Counted from the stretch's first letter, positions 10,596-19,630 are shown. The stretch is DNA of 64,000 bases from Imbroritus primus (GCF_964332355.1 NZ_OZ201293.1:868001-932000); one strand, 5' to 3'. Notes: generated by a model from the sequence alone, not told the origin. Made by a program: numbers and translations.

Positions 10596-11420
10596 ATGTC
10601 GAATGTCACCCAACCCCCGTCTTCTGCCGCCGATTCCGGTGGCAACGGCGAATCCGCGGCGCTTGCGCCGGCGGCGGGAGGTGCGGTGGCCGCCAGCGGC
10701 GCGTCCCCGACGTTCAGTCCGCTGTACCAGCAGATCAAACAGTTGATCACGCAAAGCCTCCAGTCGGGCGAATGGAAGCCCGGCGAGATGATTCCCAGCG
10801 AAATGGAACTGGCGGGCCGCTACAAGGTGAGCCAGGGAACCGTCCGCAAGGCCATCGACGAGCTGGCGGCGGAGAATCTGGTGATGCGCCGGCAGGGCAA
10901 GGGCACATTCGTGACCACCCACCATGAATATGGCGTGCAGTTCCGTTTCCTGCGGCTGCACCCCGACGAAGGCGAAATCCACTACCCGAAGAACTCCGTG
11001 CTGGAGTGCAAGCGCACGCGGGCGCCCGCCGAGATCGCGCGCCTGCTCGACCTGAAGACGGGCGACAGCGTGGTGCAGATCCGGCGTGTGCAGTTTTTTT
11101 CTGGCGAACCGATCGTGCTCGACGAGATCTGGCTGCCCGGTACCGCCTTCAAGGGCTTGACCGCGGAGCGCCTGACGGAATGGAAAGGCCCGATGTACGC
11201 CTTGTTCGAGGGCGAGTTCGGGACGCGCATGATCCGGGCCAAGGAAAAGATCCGGGCGGTGGCGGCCGATGCCGCGACCGCTGCCATCCTCTCGGTGGAA
11301 GAGGGCGCGCCGCTGCTGTCGGTGGAGCGCGTATCGTTTACGTTTGGAGATCGTCCGGTAGAAGTGCGGCGCGGGTTATACGTGACCGCGCACCATTTCT
11401 ACCAGAATGATTTGAGTTGA
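10596..11420 (+). CDS. GntR-family transcriptional regulator (HutC/UTRA subfamily)
   Basis: A 274-residue regulator with an N-terminal winged helix (PLYQQIKQLITQSLQSGEWKPGEMIPSEMELAGRYKVSQGTVRKAIDELAAENLVMRR contains the GntR pattern, shown here only in part by key words: SEMELA and VSQGTVRKA) and a C-terminal UTRA effector domain. It lies between mdh and sdhCDAB, and such a regulator is conserved at this place in related genomes, so a role in controlling TCA genes is likely; the ligand is unknown. The first 45 residues are Ala/Ser/Pro-rich and may be disordered. An in-frame ATG at 10551 abuts the palindrome, so 10596 is preferred. Confidence 0.85.
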   Translation: MSNVTQPPSSAADSGGNGESAALAPAAGGAVAASGASPTFSPLYQQIKQLITQSLQSGEWKPGEMIPSEMELAGRYKVSQGTVRKAIDELAAENLVMRRQGKGTFVTTHHEYGVQFRFLRLHPDEGEIHYPKNSVLECKRTRAPAEIARLLDLKTGDSVVQIRRVQFFSGEPIVLDEIWLPGTAFKGLTAERLTEWKGPMYALFEGEFGTRMIRAKEKIRAVAADAATAAILSVEEGAPLLSVERVSFTFGDRPVEVRRGLYVTAHHFYQNDLS

Positions 11421-11550
11421 GCGCTGGGTAGGGCCGGCAAGCGTTCGATAAACGCGTGCCGGGTCATGGTGCAGCGCGCCATTACGCGGTAAAATCGTCA
11501 GGTTTTGCGCAGAGCTGTTTTGTTTTTGTCACACGCATATGGGGTCTAGC

Positions 11551-11961
11551 ATGGCAGAAGCCGCCAAGAAAGCCAGGCCGGAGTTCCGGAACATCCACGT
11601 AACGCAGATTGCGCGTTACCGGTTGCCCTGGGCCGGCAAGGTATCCATTTTGCATCGCGTCAGCGGTGCACTCCTGTTCCTTCTTCTTCCATTCATTCTG
11701 TACCTGTTCGAACTGAGCCTGACTTCCGAGCTCAGCTTCGCCAAGTTTTCGGACCTGCTGTCGCACGGCTTCGTGAAACTGGTGGTGCTGGCCCTGATCT
11801 GGGGCTACCTGCATCACTTCTGCGCCGGTATCCGCTTCCTGCTGCTGGACGTGCACGTCGGTGTCGCAAAAGAGAAGTCGGCCAAGTCCGCCGTGACCGT
11901 TCTGATCGTCAGCCTGCTCCTGACAGCAGTCTGCGGCCTGAAGCTGTTCGGCCTGTTCTGA
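11551..11961 (+). CDS. sdhC: Succinate dehydrogenase cytochrome b556 subunit
   Basis: A 136-residue membrane anchor of complex II with three transmembrane helices. The HRVSGALLF motif in helix 1 supplies quinone-site residues, and the second histidine region HHFCAGIRFLLLD carries the haem b ligand, as known for SdhC. It starts the sdhCDAB cluster; sdhD follows 10 bp later. The ATG at 11551 is chosen over one four codons upstream because the AEAAKKARPEFRN start is usual for betaproteobacteria. A TAAAAT box at 11490-11495 may be the -10 element of the operon. Confidence 0.95.
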   Translation: MAEAAKKARPEFRNIHVTQIARYRLPWAGKVSILHRVSGALLFLLLPFILYLFELSLTSELSFAKFSDLLSHGFVKLVVLALIWGYLHHFCAGIRFLLLDVHVGVAKEKSAKSAVTVLIVSLLLTAVCGLKLFGLF

Positions 11962-11971
11962 GGAATACGAC

Positions 11972-12337
11972 ATGGCAAATAACAATATTGGTCCCAAGCG
12001 CCTCGTCGTCGGCGCGCACTACGGTCTGAAGGACTGGCTGTTCCAACGTATCACGGCTGTCATCATGGCCTTGTATACGGTGGTGTTGCTGGTGGCGTTC
12101 CTGCTCGCGCCGGACCGCTCCTACGAAAGCTGGGCTGGCCTGTTCGCCAACCAGTGGATGAAGATCCTGACGTTCCTCTCCATCCTGTCGCTGCTGTATC
12201 ACGCCTGGATTGGCGTACGCGACATCTGGATGGACTATGTCAAGCCGGTGGCTGTCCGCTTGACGTTGCAAGTATTGACGGCCTTGTGGCTCATCGGTTG
12301 CGCGGGCTACGCAGCACAAATTCTCTGGAGGGTGTAA
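11972..12337 (+). CDS. sdhD: Succinate dehydrogenase hydrophobic anchor subunit
   Basis: A 121-residue, three-helix membrane protein. Together with SdhC it holds haem b and the ubiquinone site and anchors SdhAB to the inner membrane. The motif YHAWIGVRDIWMDYVKP matches the conserved haem-ligand and matrix-loop region of bacterial SdhD. Preceded by a GAGGAATACGAC ribosome site and followed three bases later by sdhA, so the genes are clearly cotranscribed. Confidence 0.95.
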   Translation: MANNNIGPKRLVVGAHYGLKDWLFQRITAVIMALYTVVLLVAFLLAPDRSYESWAGLFANQWMKILTFLSILSLLYHAWIGVRDIWMDYVKPVAVRLTLQVLTALWLIGCAGYAAQILWRV

Positions 12338-12340
12338 TTC

Positions 12341-14119
12341 ATGGTCGCAGTCAAGACTGGCTTGCCGCGTCGTCGTTTCGACGTGGTGATCGTCGGGGCC
12401 GGCGGTGCAGGGATGCGCGCTTCGCTCCAGTTGGCAGAGGCAGGCCTCAATGTGGCCGTGCTCTCCAAGGTTTTCCCGACCCGCTCGCACACCGTGGCGG
12501 CGCAGGGCGGTATCGGTGCCTCGCTCGGCAACATGAGCGAAGACAACTGGCACTATCACTTCTACGACACCATCAAGGGCTCCGACTGGCTCGGCGACCA
12601 GGATGCGATCGAATTCATGTGCCGCGAAGCACCCAAGGTGGTGTACGAGCTCGAGCACTTCGGCATGCCGTTCGACCGCAACCCCGATGGCACGATCTAC
12701 CAGCGTCCGTTTGGCGGCCACACGGCCAACTACGGTGAAAAGCCTGTCCAGCGCGCCTGCGCGGCGGCCGACCGTACCGGCCATGCGCTGCTGCACACGC
12801 TGTACCAGCGCAACGTGCGCGCCAAGACCCACTTCTTCGTCGAATGGATGGCGCTCGACCTGATCCGCGACGCGGACGGCGACGTGCTCGGCGTGACGGC
12901 GCTCGAAATGGAAACCGGCGAGGTCTACATCCTCGAAGCCAAGTGCACGCTGTTCGCCACGGGCGGCGCAGGCCGGATCTATGGCGCCTCGACCAATGCC
13001 TTCATCAATACCGGTGACGGCCTCGGCATGGCGGCACGCGCCGGCATCCCGCTCGAAGACATGGAGTTCTGGCAGTTCCACCCGACCGGCGTGGCCGGCG
13101 CGGGCGTGCTGATCACCGAAGGCGTGCGCGGCGAAGGCGGTATCCTGCGCAACAAGGACGGCGAACGCTTCATGGAGCGCTATGCTCCGACGCTGAAGGA
13201 TCTGGCGCCGCGCGACTTTGTGTCGCGCTCGATGGACCAGGAAATCAAGGAAGGCCGTGGGTGCGGCCCGAACGGCGATTACGTGCTGCTGGACCTGACG
13301 CACGTCGGTGCGGATACGATCAACAAGCGCCTGCCGTCGATCCGCGAGATTGGCCTGAAGTTCGCCAACGTGGACTGCATCAAGGAACCGATCCCCGTCG
13401 TGCCGACCATTCACTACCAGATGGGCGGCATCCCGACGAATATCCACGGCCAGGTCGTGGCACCGAAGAACGGCAACCCGAACGAAGTCATCAACGGTTT
13501 CTACGCCATTGGCGAATGCTCGTGCGTTTCCGTGCACGGCGCGAATCGCCTGGGCACGAACTCGCTGCTCGACCTCGTGGTGTTCGGCCGTGCCGCCGGC
13601 AACCACATCGTGGCGACCGCGCTCAAGCAGAAAGAGCACAAGCCGCTGCCGGCCGATGCCGCTGACTTTACGCTGGCACGCCTGGCCAAGCTCGACAGCT
13701 CGACGTCGGGCGAATATGCCCAGGATATCGCCAACGACATTCGCCGCACGATGCAGACGCATGCCGGCGTGTTCCGCACGCAGGCGCTGATGGACGAGGG
13801 CGTGAAACAGATCGCTGAAGTGTCGAAGCGCGTGGGCGACATCCACCTGAAGGACAAGTCGCAGGTGTTCAACACTGCGCGGGTCGAGGCGCTGGAAGTG
13901 GCCAACCTGATCGAAGTCGCCAACGCCACCATGGTGTCGGCCGCAGCCCGTCAGGAGTCGCGTGGTGCGCATGCGCACAGCGACAAGCCGAACCGCGATG
14001 ATGAAAACTGGTTGAAGCACACGCTGTGGTACAGCGAAGGCAACCGTCTTGAATACAAGCCGGTCAAGATGCAGCCGCTGACGGCTGAGAGCGTCCCGCC
14101 GAAAGCCCGTACCTTCTAA
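12341..14119 (+). CDS. sdhA: Succinate dehydrogenase flavoprotein subunit
   Basis: A 592-residue catalytic subunit of complex II that oxidises succinate to fumarate. The FAD-binding GAGGAGMRASLQ motif is near the N-terminus, the covalent FAD histidine is in RSHTVAAQGGIGA, the catalytic arginine and histidine are in the capping domain and in HYQMGGIPTN, and the C-terminal NRLGTNSLLDLVVFGRAAG is intact. Length and motifs are normal. It sits between sdhD and sdhB in a single operon. Confidence 0.98.
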   Translation: MVAVKTGLPRRRFDVVIVGAGGAGMRASLQLAEAGLNVAVLSKVFPTRSHTVAAQGGIGASLGNMSEDNWHYHFYDTIKGSDWLGDQDAIEFMCREAPKVVYELEHFGMPFDRNPDGTIYQRPFGGHTANYGEKPVQRACAAADRTGHALLHTLYQRNVRAKTHFFVEWMALDLIRDADGDVLGVTALEMETGEVYILEAKCTLFATGGAGRIYGASTNAFINTGDGLGMAARAGIPLEDMEFWQFHPTGVAGAGVLITEGVRGEGGILRNKDGERFMERYAPTLKDLAPRDFVSRSMDQEIKEGRGCGPNGDYVLLDLTHVGADTINKRLPSIREIGLKFANVDCIKEPIPVVPTIHYQMGGIPTNIHGQVVAPKNGNPNEVINGFYAIGECSCVSVHGANRLGTNSLLDLVVFGRAAGNHIVATALKQKEHKPLPADAADFTLARLAKLDSSTSGEYAQDIANDIRRTMQTHAGVFRTQALMDEGVKQIAEVSKRVGDIHLKDKSQVFNTARVEALEVANLIEVANATMVSAAARQESRGAHAHSDKPNRDDENWLKHTLWYSEGNRLEYKPVKMQPLTAESVPPKARTF

Positions 14120-14138
14120 GCGTGGGAGAGATCACATT

Positions 14139-14840
14139 ATGAAACGTATCTTTGAAGTTTATCGTTACGATCCCGATCAGGATTCTGCGCCGCGCATGCA
14201 GACGTACGAGCTTGAGCTCGACGGCCATGAGCGCATGCTGCTCGACGCGCTGGTCAAGCTGAAGAAGCTCGACGAGACGATCGCCTTCCGTCGCTCCTGC
14301 CGCGAAGGCGTGTGCGGTTCTGACGCCATGAATATCAATGGCAAGAATGGTCTGGCCTGCCTGACCAATATGCGCGAACTGCCCGAAAAAATCGTGCTGC
14401 GCCCGCTGCCTGGCCTGCCCGTAGTGCGCGACCTGATCGTCGACATGACGCAGTTCTTCAAGCAGTACAATTCGATCAAGCCGTACCTCATCAACGACAA
14501 TCCGCCGCCCGAGAAAGAGCGGCTGCAGTCGCCCGAGGAACGTGACGAGCTCGATGGCCTGTACGAGTGCATTCTGTGCGCAAGCTGCTCGACGTCGTGC
14601 CCGTCGTTCTGGTGGAATCCGGACAAGTTCGTCGGCCCCGCCGGCCTGCTGCAGGCCTATCGCTTCATCGCCGACTCGCGCGACGAAGCCACCAGCGAAC
14701 GTCTGGACAACCTTGAGGATCCGTACCGCCTGTTCCGCTGCCACAGCATCATGAACTGTGTGGATGTGTGTCCGAAGGGACTCAACCCGACCAAGGCCAT
14801 CGGCAAGATCAAGGAGCTGATGGTCCGCCGCGCGGTCTAA
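14139..14840 (+). CDS. sdhB: Succinate dehydrogenase iron-sulfur subunit
   Basis: A 233-residue protein that passes electrons from FAD in SdhA to ubiquinone. All three cluster motifs are present: CREGVCGSDAMNINGKN for 2Fe-2S, CILCASCSTSCP for 4Fe-4S, and CHSIMNCVDVCPKGLNP for 3Fe-4S. It has a normal length for the family and lies 19 bp after sdhA with its own ribosome site. Confidence 0.98.
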   Translation: MKRIFEVYRYDPDQDSAPRMQTYELELDGHERMLLDALVKLKKLDETIAFRRSCREGVCGSDAMNINGKNGLACLTNMRELPEKIVLRPLPGLPVVRDLIVDMTQFFKQYNSIKPYLINDNPPPEKERLQSPEERDELDGLYECILCASCSTSCPSFWWNPDKFVGPAGLLQAYRFIADSRDEATSERLDNLEDPYRLFRCHSIMNCVDVCPKGLNPTKAIGKIKELMVRRAV

Positions 14841-14957
14841 GGGGCGATGCGATCGGAGTGACGCGGGTTTTCTGAAGCGGCTGCGCCGTACGCCTGTACG
14901 GTCCGTCGCTACCGGACCCATCGCTCATTCTGATTGGCCCCTGGGGTCGCAAGGCAA

Positions 14958-15008
14958 AAACCCGCCGCCTGGGGTTCCGTGTTGACGGGGCGGCCAGATG
15001 GCGGGTTT
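14958..15008. repeat. Inverted repeat just upstream of sdhE
   Basis: AAACCCGCC (14958-14966) and GGCGGGTTT (15000-15008) are exact reverse complements with 33 bp between them, containing a further CCTGG/CCAG pairing. The hairpin ends 3 bp before the sdhE ribosome site, so it may modulate sdhE expression or mark processing between sdhB and sdhE. Confidence 0.5.
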
Positions 15009-15021
15009 GCAAGGAAGACGC

Positions 15022-15318
15022 ATGACTGAACCAGCTCTCCCCGGGACACCGGGATTTTCGCACCAGTCCGATCCGCGCCGGCGCGCGCGGCTGCGGTGGC
15101 GTGCGCGACGCGGATTGCTGGAGAACGACCTGATTATCGAGCGGTTCTTCAACCGCTACGAAACCGAATTGTCCGATACGGACATTGAAGCGCTCGACCG
15201 GATTCTCGATCTGCCCGATTACGAGTTGATGGACCTGTTGCTTGAGCGCAAGCAACTCGAGCCGCCCCTCGATACTCCTGAGATTCGCAAGCTGCTGACA
15301 CAGCTGCGCTCAGTCTGA
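15022..15318 (+). CDS. sdhE: FAD assembly factor SdhE
   Basis: A 98-residue SdhE/YgfY family protein that promotes covalent attachment of FAD to SdhA. The family's RGxxE signature is present in RARRGLLENDLIIERFF, and the C-terminal half has the conserved acidic helix DLPDYELMDLLLERK. The ATG at 15022 follows an AAGGAAG ribosome site, which decides it over an ATG eight codons earlier. The location between sdhB and gltA is the common one in betaproteobacteria. The N-terminal 25 residues are rich in Pro and Arg. Confidence 0.93.
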   Translation: MTEPALPGTPGFSHQSDPRRRARLRWRARRGLLENDLIIERFFNRYETELSDTDIEALDRILDLPDYELMDLLLERKQLEPPLDTPEIRKLLTQLRSV

Positions 15319-15361
15319 GTATCAGACCTTAAACATTAATAGCATGAAGAAGGAACGAGAC

Positions 15362-16663
15362 ATGACGCCGTCCGAAGTGAAAGCCACACTATCGTTTTCC
15401 GATGGTACGCCGAGCGTTGACATGCCCATGTACAAGGGCACTGTCGGGCCGGATGTGATTGATATCCGGAAGCTGTACGGTCAGACCGGCAAGTTCACGT
15501 ATGACCCGGGTTTCATGTCCACGGCTTCGTGCAACTCGAAGATAACCTATATCGATGGTGATAAAGGTGAACTTTTGTATCGCGGCTACCCCATCGAGCA
15601 ACTGGCCGTGAACTGCGACTTCCTCGAAGTCTGCTACCTGCTGCTGAAGGGTGAACTGCCGAACGCCAAGCAGAAAGAAGAGTTCGTGGATACGGTCATG
15701 CACCACACCATGGTGCACGAGCAGATGCAGCTCTTCATGCGCGGCTTCCGCCGCGACGCGCACCCGATGGCGGTGCTGACGGGCCTGGTGGGCGGCATGA
15801 GCGCGTTCTACCACGACGCCATGGACATTGCCGATCCGCATCAGCGTGAAATCTCGGCCATCCGCCTGATCGCCAAGATGCCGACCCTGGTGGCGATGTC
15901 CTACAAGTACAACATCGGCCAGCCGTACATCTATCCGCAGAACAGCCTGTCGTACACCGGCAACTTCATGCGCATGATGTTCGGTACGCCGTGCGAAGAC
16001 TACACGGTCAACCCGGTGCTCGAGCGCGCCCTCGACCGCATCTTCATCCTGCACGCCGATCACGAGCAGAACGCCTCGACCTCGACCGTGCGCCTGGCCG
16101 GTTCGTCGGGTACCAACCCGTTCGCGGCCATCGCCTCGGGCGTGGCCTGCCTGTGGGGCCCGGCTCACGGTGGCGCGAACGAAGCTGCGCTGAACATGCT
16201 CGAGCAGATCGGTAGCGTCGACAACATCAGCGAGTTCGTCAAGCAGGTCAAGGACAAGAACAGCGGCGTGCGCCTGATGGGCTTCGGCCACCGCGTGTAC
16301 AAGAACTACGACCCGCGTGCCAAGCTGATGCGCGAAACCTGCCACGAAGTGCTGGGCGAACTGGGTCTGGAAAACGATCCGCTGTTCAAGCTCGCCATGC
16401 AGCTCGAGAAGATCGCGCTGGAAGACGAATACTTCGTCAGCCGCAAGCTGTACCCGAATGTCGACTTCTACTCGGGTATCGTGCAGCGCGCGCTGGGCAT
16501 CCCGACCTCGCTGTTCACCTGCATCTTCGCCCTGGCACGTACCGTGGGCTGGATTGCACAGTGGGAAGAGATGATCACCGATCCGGAATACAAGATCGGC
16601 CGTCCGCGCCAGCTGTTCGTCGGCGCCGTGTCGCGCGACGTGCCGGAGATCGGCAAGCGCTGA
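15362..16663 (+). CDS. gltA: Citrate synthase
   Basis: A 433-residue hexameric-type (Gram-negative, type II) citrate synthase, condensing acetyl-CoA with oxaloacetate. The catalytic histidines are visible in LHADHEQNASTST and GFGHRVYKNYDPRAK, and the catalytic aspartate in NVDFYSGI. The ATG at 15362 has an AGGAAC ribosome site seven bases upstream; the ATG at 15344 lacks one. It is followed by an intrinsic terminator, closing the sdh-gltA block. Confidence 0.98.
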   Translation: MTPSEVKATLSFSDGTPSVDMPMYKGTVGPDVIDIRKLYGQTGKFTYDPGFMSTASCNSKITYIDGDKGELLYRGYPIEQLAVNCDFLEVCYLLLKGELPNAKQKEEFVDTVMHHTMVHEQMQLFMRGFRRDAHPMAVLTGLVGGMSAFYHDAMDIADPHQREISAIRLIAKMPTLVAMSYKYNIGQPYIYPQNSLSYTGNFMRMMFGTPCEDYTVNPVLERALDRIFILHADHEQNASTSTVRLAGSSGTNPFAAIASGVACLWGPAHGGANEAALNMLEQIGSVDNISEFVKQVKDKNSGVRLMGFGHRVYKNYDPRAKLMRETCHEVLGELGLENDPLFKLAMQLEKIALEDEYFVSRKLYPNVDFYSGIVQRALGIPTSLFTCIFALARTVGWIAQWEEMITDPEYKIGRPRQLFVGAVSRDVPEIGKR

Positions 16664-16689
16664 TCCCCGCCTGAGCGGCATGTCTCTGC

Positions 16690-16725
16690 GCCCCTGCGTG
16701 CCGTTCGGCCGCAGGGGCTTTTTTG
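16690..16725 (+). terminator. Intrinsic terminator after gltA
   Basis: Perfect 9-bp stem GCCCCTGCG / CGCAGGGGC with an 11-base loop, followed by six T residues. It ends the sdh-gltA transcript 27 bp after the gltA stop and lies directly before the next gene. Confidence 0.93.
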
Positions 16726-16734
16726 TTTCAAGCC

Positions 16735-17091
16735 ATGTACACATCCACGTTCACCTTTGCCGTCGGCCAGTTCGATGACGCGTTCCACGCCCTGGACCAG
16801 GCCATTGCCGAGGCAGCCAGATCGATCCCCGGCTATCTCGGTGAAGAAAGCTGGGAGAACCCGTCGACGGGGCTCGTTTCCAATGTGTACTACTGGGAAA
16901 CCATGGAAAGCCTGGAGGCGCTCATGCGACATCCCGCCCATCTGGAGGCCAAGCGGCAACAGGCACAATGGCTCAACGGCTATCATGTGGTCATCGCACA
17001 GGTGGTCGGATCCTATGGCGATGGCGGGATTCCGCATCCGCTGGCCCATCTGGGGCAGCTGGCGAGCCCTCGGCCGCGGGATCACCAATGA
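16735..17091 (+). CDS. Antibiotic biosynthesis monooxygenase (ABM) family protein
   Basis: A 118-residue dimeric alpha-beta barrel (ABM superfamily) protein. The pattern of an N-terminal strand MYTSTFTFAVG, a helix, SWENPSTGLVSNVYYWETMESLEALMRHPAHLEAKR and a closing strand is characteristic; family members include haem-degrading and quinol monooxygenases and many uncharacterised stress proteins. The WxSxEAxxxHxxxPxH-type histidine (HPAHLEAKRQ) is present. It starts only 10 bp after the gltA terminator, so its transcription must begin inside the terminator region or by readthrough. Specific substrate unknown. Confidence 0.8.
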   Translation: MYTSTFTFAVGQFDDAFHALDQAIAEAARSIPGYLGEESWENPSTGLVSNVYYWETMESLEALMRHPAHLEAKRQQAQWLNGYHVVIAQVVGSYGDGGIPHPLAHLGQLASPRPRDHQ

Positions 17092-17169
17092 AAAGCGCCG
17101 TGCTGCCCGGCCGTCTTTGCACCGCCATGAAGGAACTGCTTCCAACGCTCAATGCCGGATGATGCCGCC

Positions 17170-17787
17170 ATGTCATTCCTCGCTTTCCTGATCGCAGCCG
17201 TCGTTCTTGCCGTGACGCCTGGTCCGGGCATGGCCTATGTGGTCGCGCGCACCGTCGCCGGCGGTCGTGCGGAAGGCCTGGCCTCATGCTTCGGCACCGC
17301 GCTTGGCGGCTTGCTCCATGTGCTGGCAGCGGCGCTCGGCCTGTCGCTGATCGTTGCGCAATCGGCCGTGCTCTTCAGCCTGGTCAAGTATCTCGGCGCG
17401 GCCTATCTGGCCTACCTGGGCCTTCGCCTGCTGCTGCGCAAGGAGTCGACGTTCACGGTGACGCCGGTCTCGGCGCAGGGGGTAAGGCGGGCGCTGGGCG
17501 AGGGCATTGTCGTCGAGGCGCTGAACGTCAAGACCGCGCTGTTCTTTCTGGCGTTCCTTCCCCAGTTCGTCTCGCCTGGCGAGGCCGTGATCCCGCAGCT
17601 TGCGTTGCTCGGGACGATTTGCGTGCTGCTCAACACATGCGTCGATGTCATCGCGGTCTTCGGCACCGGCCGATTGCTGAAGTCGGGTGCAGCCCGTGCC
17701 GCCCGCGCACGGCTGCTGACGCGAGTGTCCGGCATCACGATGCTGGGGCTGGGGGCGTTCCTGGCACTCGCGCGGCGCGAAGCCTGA
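17170..17787 (+). CDS. LysE/RhtB family amino-acid exporter
   Basis: A 205-residue inner-membrane translocator with six predicted hydrophobic helices. The N-terminal AVTPGPGMAYVVARTVAGGRAEGLASCFGTALGG contains the family signature (key words PGPGM and GRAEGLASCFG). Members export basic or neutral amino acids, homoserine lactone or other small metabolites; the substrate here is unknown. Start chosen at the MSFLAFLIAA methionine because helix 1 then begins at once. It is followed by 267 bp before leuC. Confidence 0.88.
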   Translation: MSFLAFLIAAVVLAVTPGPGMAYVVARTVAGGRAEGLASCFGTALGGLLHVLAAALGLSLIVAQSAVLFSLVKYLGAAYLAYLGLRLLLRKESTFTVTPVSAQGVRRALGEGIVVEALNVKTALFFLAFLPQFVSPGEAVIPQLALLGTICVLLNTCVDVIAVFGTGRLLKSGAARAARARLLTRVSGITMLGLGAFLALARREA

Positions 17788-18054
17788 GCGAGACGATTGT
17801 CCCGCATCAGCCGGAAGACCTGCCTCTGTTGCCCGTGGCCGATGCTTCGCCTGAGCCAGCCGTGAGCCGCCAACGAAACCCCTTATCGTGAATCACGGTA
17901 GGCCGGGGCGCTTTTTCGGCCTGTGTGGGAGCATGATGCATGAGGCCGTATGGCATAATCAAACGGTCCCCAATCATGGTTCCGACCGGCATCGCCGCAC
18001 GCTGCCTGCAGGGTAGCGCAACGGGCGGATAAGTGCCGGTTTCCCGATTTCATC

Positions 18055-19464
18055 ATGGCAAAAACACTCTACGACAAACTCTGGGATGCACACGTCGTGC
18101 ATGTGGAAGACGATGGCACCACGGTGCTCTACATCGATCGCCAACTGCTGCACGAAGTCACCAGCCCGCAGGCTTTCGAAGGCCTGAAAATGGCGGATCG
18201 CCCGGTATGGCGTATCAGCGCCAACCTGGCCGTGTCCGACCATAACGTGCCGACCACCGATCGCAGCCATGGCATTGCCGATCCGGTGTCCAAACTGCAG
18301 GTCGATACGCTCGATGCCAACTGCGATGCATTCGGCATCACCCAGTTCAAGATGAACGACCGTCGCCAGGGCATTGTGCATGTCATCGGTCCGGAACAGG
18401 GCGCGACCCTCCCCGGCATGACGGTGGTGTGCGGCGATTCGCATACCAGCACGCACGGCGCGTTCGGTGCGCTGGCATTCGGCATCGGCACGTCGGAAGT
18501 GGAGCACGTGCTGGCGACGCAGACGCTGCTGATGAAAAAGAGCAAGAACATGCTCGTCAGCGTGGAGGGCGTGCTGCCACGCGGCTGCACGGCCAAGGAC
18601 ATTGTGCTGGCCGTGATCGGCAAGATCGGCACGGCGGGCGGTACCGGCTACACCATCGAGTTCGCCGGCTCGGCCATTCGCGGCCTCACCATGGAAGGTC
18701 GCATGACGGTCTGCAACATGGCCATCGAGGCTGGTGCGCGCGCTGGCCTGGTGGCGGTGGACGACACCACGCTCGAGTACGTGAAAAACCGCCCGTTCGC
18801 TCCGAGCGGTCCGGAGTTCGAGCAGGCTGTGCAGTACTGGCGGACGCTGCACAGCGACGAAGGCGCGCATTTCGACCACGTCGTGCAGCTGCGCGCCGAG
18901 GACATCCGTCCGCAAGTCAGCTGGGGCACGTCGCCGGAAATGGTGGTGAGCATCGAGGACCGCGTGCCGGATCCCGATAAGGAAAAGGATCCGAACAAGC
19001 GCAGTGCCATGGAGCGTGCGCTCGCCTATATGGGCCTCCAGCCGAACGTGCCGGTGACGGATATCCGGATCGACAAGGTCTTCATCGGCTCGTGCACCAA
19101 CAGCCGCATCGAAGATATGCGCGCCGCCGCTTGGGTAGTGCAGAAGCTGGGCCGCAAGCTCGCATCCAACGTCAAGCTGGCGATGGTCGTGCCGGGCTCG
19201 GGCCTGGTCAAGGAACAAGCCGAGCGCGAAGGCCTGGACAAGATCTTCGTCGCGGCTGGATTCGAATGGCGCGAGCCGGGCTGCTCGATGTGCCTGGCCA
19301 TGAACGCCGACCGCCTCGATCCGGGCGAGCGCTGCGCCTCGACCTCGAACCGCAATTTCGAGGGCCGCCAGGGTGCCGGCGGCCGCACGCATCTGGTCAG
19401 TCCTGCGATGGCGGCTGCTGCTGCCATCGAGGGTCACTTCGTCGATGTCCGTAAACTGGTCTAA
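18055..19464 (+). CDS. leuC: 3-isopropylmalate dehydratase large subunit
   Basis: A 469-residue aconitase-family protein that with LeuD isomerises 2- to 3-isopropylmalate in leucine synthesis. Iron-sulfur ligands lie in FIGSCTNSRIEDMRAA and EPGCSMCLAMN; GDSHTSTHGAFGALAFGIGTSEVEHVLA is the substrate-loop signature (key words GDSHTSTHGA, GTSEVEHVL). Normal length. It begins a leuC-lipoprotein-leuD-leuB cluster with short gaps. The preceding 267 bp hold a CATAAT box at 17954-17959 that may be a -10 element, but no clear -35. Confidence 0.97.
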   Translation: MAKTLYDKLWDAHVVHVEDDGTTVLYIDRQLLHEVTSPQAFEGLKMADRPVWRISANLAVSDHNVPTTDRSHGIADPVSKLQVDTLDANCDAFGITQFKMNDRRQGIVHVIGPEQGATLPGMTVVCGDSHTSTHGAFGALAFGIGTSEVEHVLATQTLLMKKSKNMLVSVEGVLPRGCTAKDIVLAVIGKIGTAGGTGYTIEFAGSAIRGLTMEGRMTVCNMAIEAGARAGLVAVDDTTLEYVKNRPFAPSGPEFEQAVQYWRTLHSDEGAHFDHVVQLRAEDIRPQVSWGTSPEMVVSIEDRVPDPDKEKDPNKRSAMERALAYMGLQPNVPVTDIRIDKVFIGSCTNSRIEDMRAAAWVVQKLGRKLASNVKLAMVVPGSGLVKEQAEREGLDKIFVAAGFEWREPGCSMCLAMNADRLDPGERCASTSNRNFEGRQGAGGRTHLVSPAMAAAAAIEGHFVDVRKLV

Positions 19465-19480
19465 GTTCAAGGAGACAAGA

Positions 19481-19603
19481 GTGAAACGCTTCTTCCTTTC
19501 CCTGCTGACGCTTGCCGTGCTGGCGGGCTGCAACACCATGGCTGGCCTCGGTCGCGATACCCAGGCAGCGGGCCAGAAACTCGAGAATGCCGCCAAGCGC
19601 TGA
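19481..19603 (+). CDS. Entericidin A/B family small lipoprotein
   Basis: A 40-residue peptide starting at GTG with an AAGGAGAC ribosome site four bases upstream. It has a signal peptide MKRFFLSLLTLAVLAGC ending in the lipobox LAGC, then NTMAGLGRDTQAAGQKLENAAKR, the typical entericidin tail (GxGxDxxxxGxxIxxAA). Entericidins are small outer-membrane or inner-membrane lipoproteins first described as an antidote/toxin pair linked to stationary-phase lysis in E. coli. Here a single copy is embedded between leuC and leuD (17 and 27 bp gaps), so it is expressed with leucine synthesis genes. Too short for many gene finders. Confidence 0.9.
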   Translation: MKRFFLSLLTLAVLAGCNTMAGLGRDTQAAGQKLENAAKR

Positions 19604-19630
19604 GCGCGGGCGGCACATGAAGGTCGAATG

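Noticed and set aside
11909..14020. 703-codon frame antisense to sdhD and sdhA
   Set aside because: Shadow of sdhA; no recognisable domain, Arg/His-rich composition.
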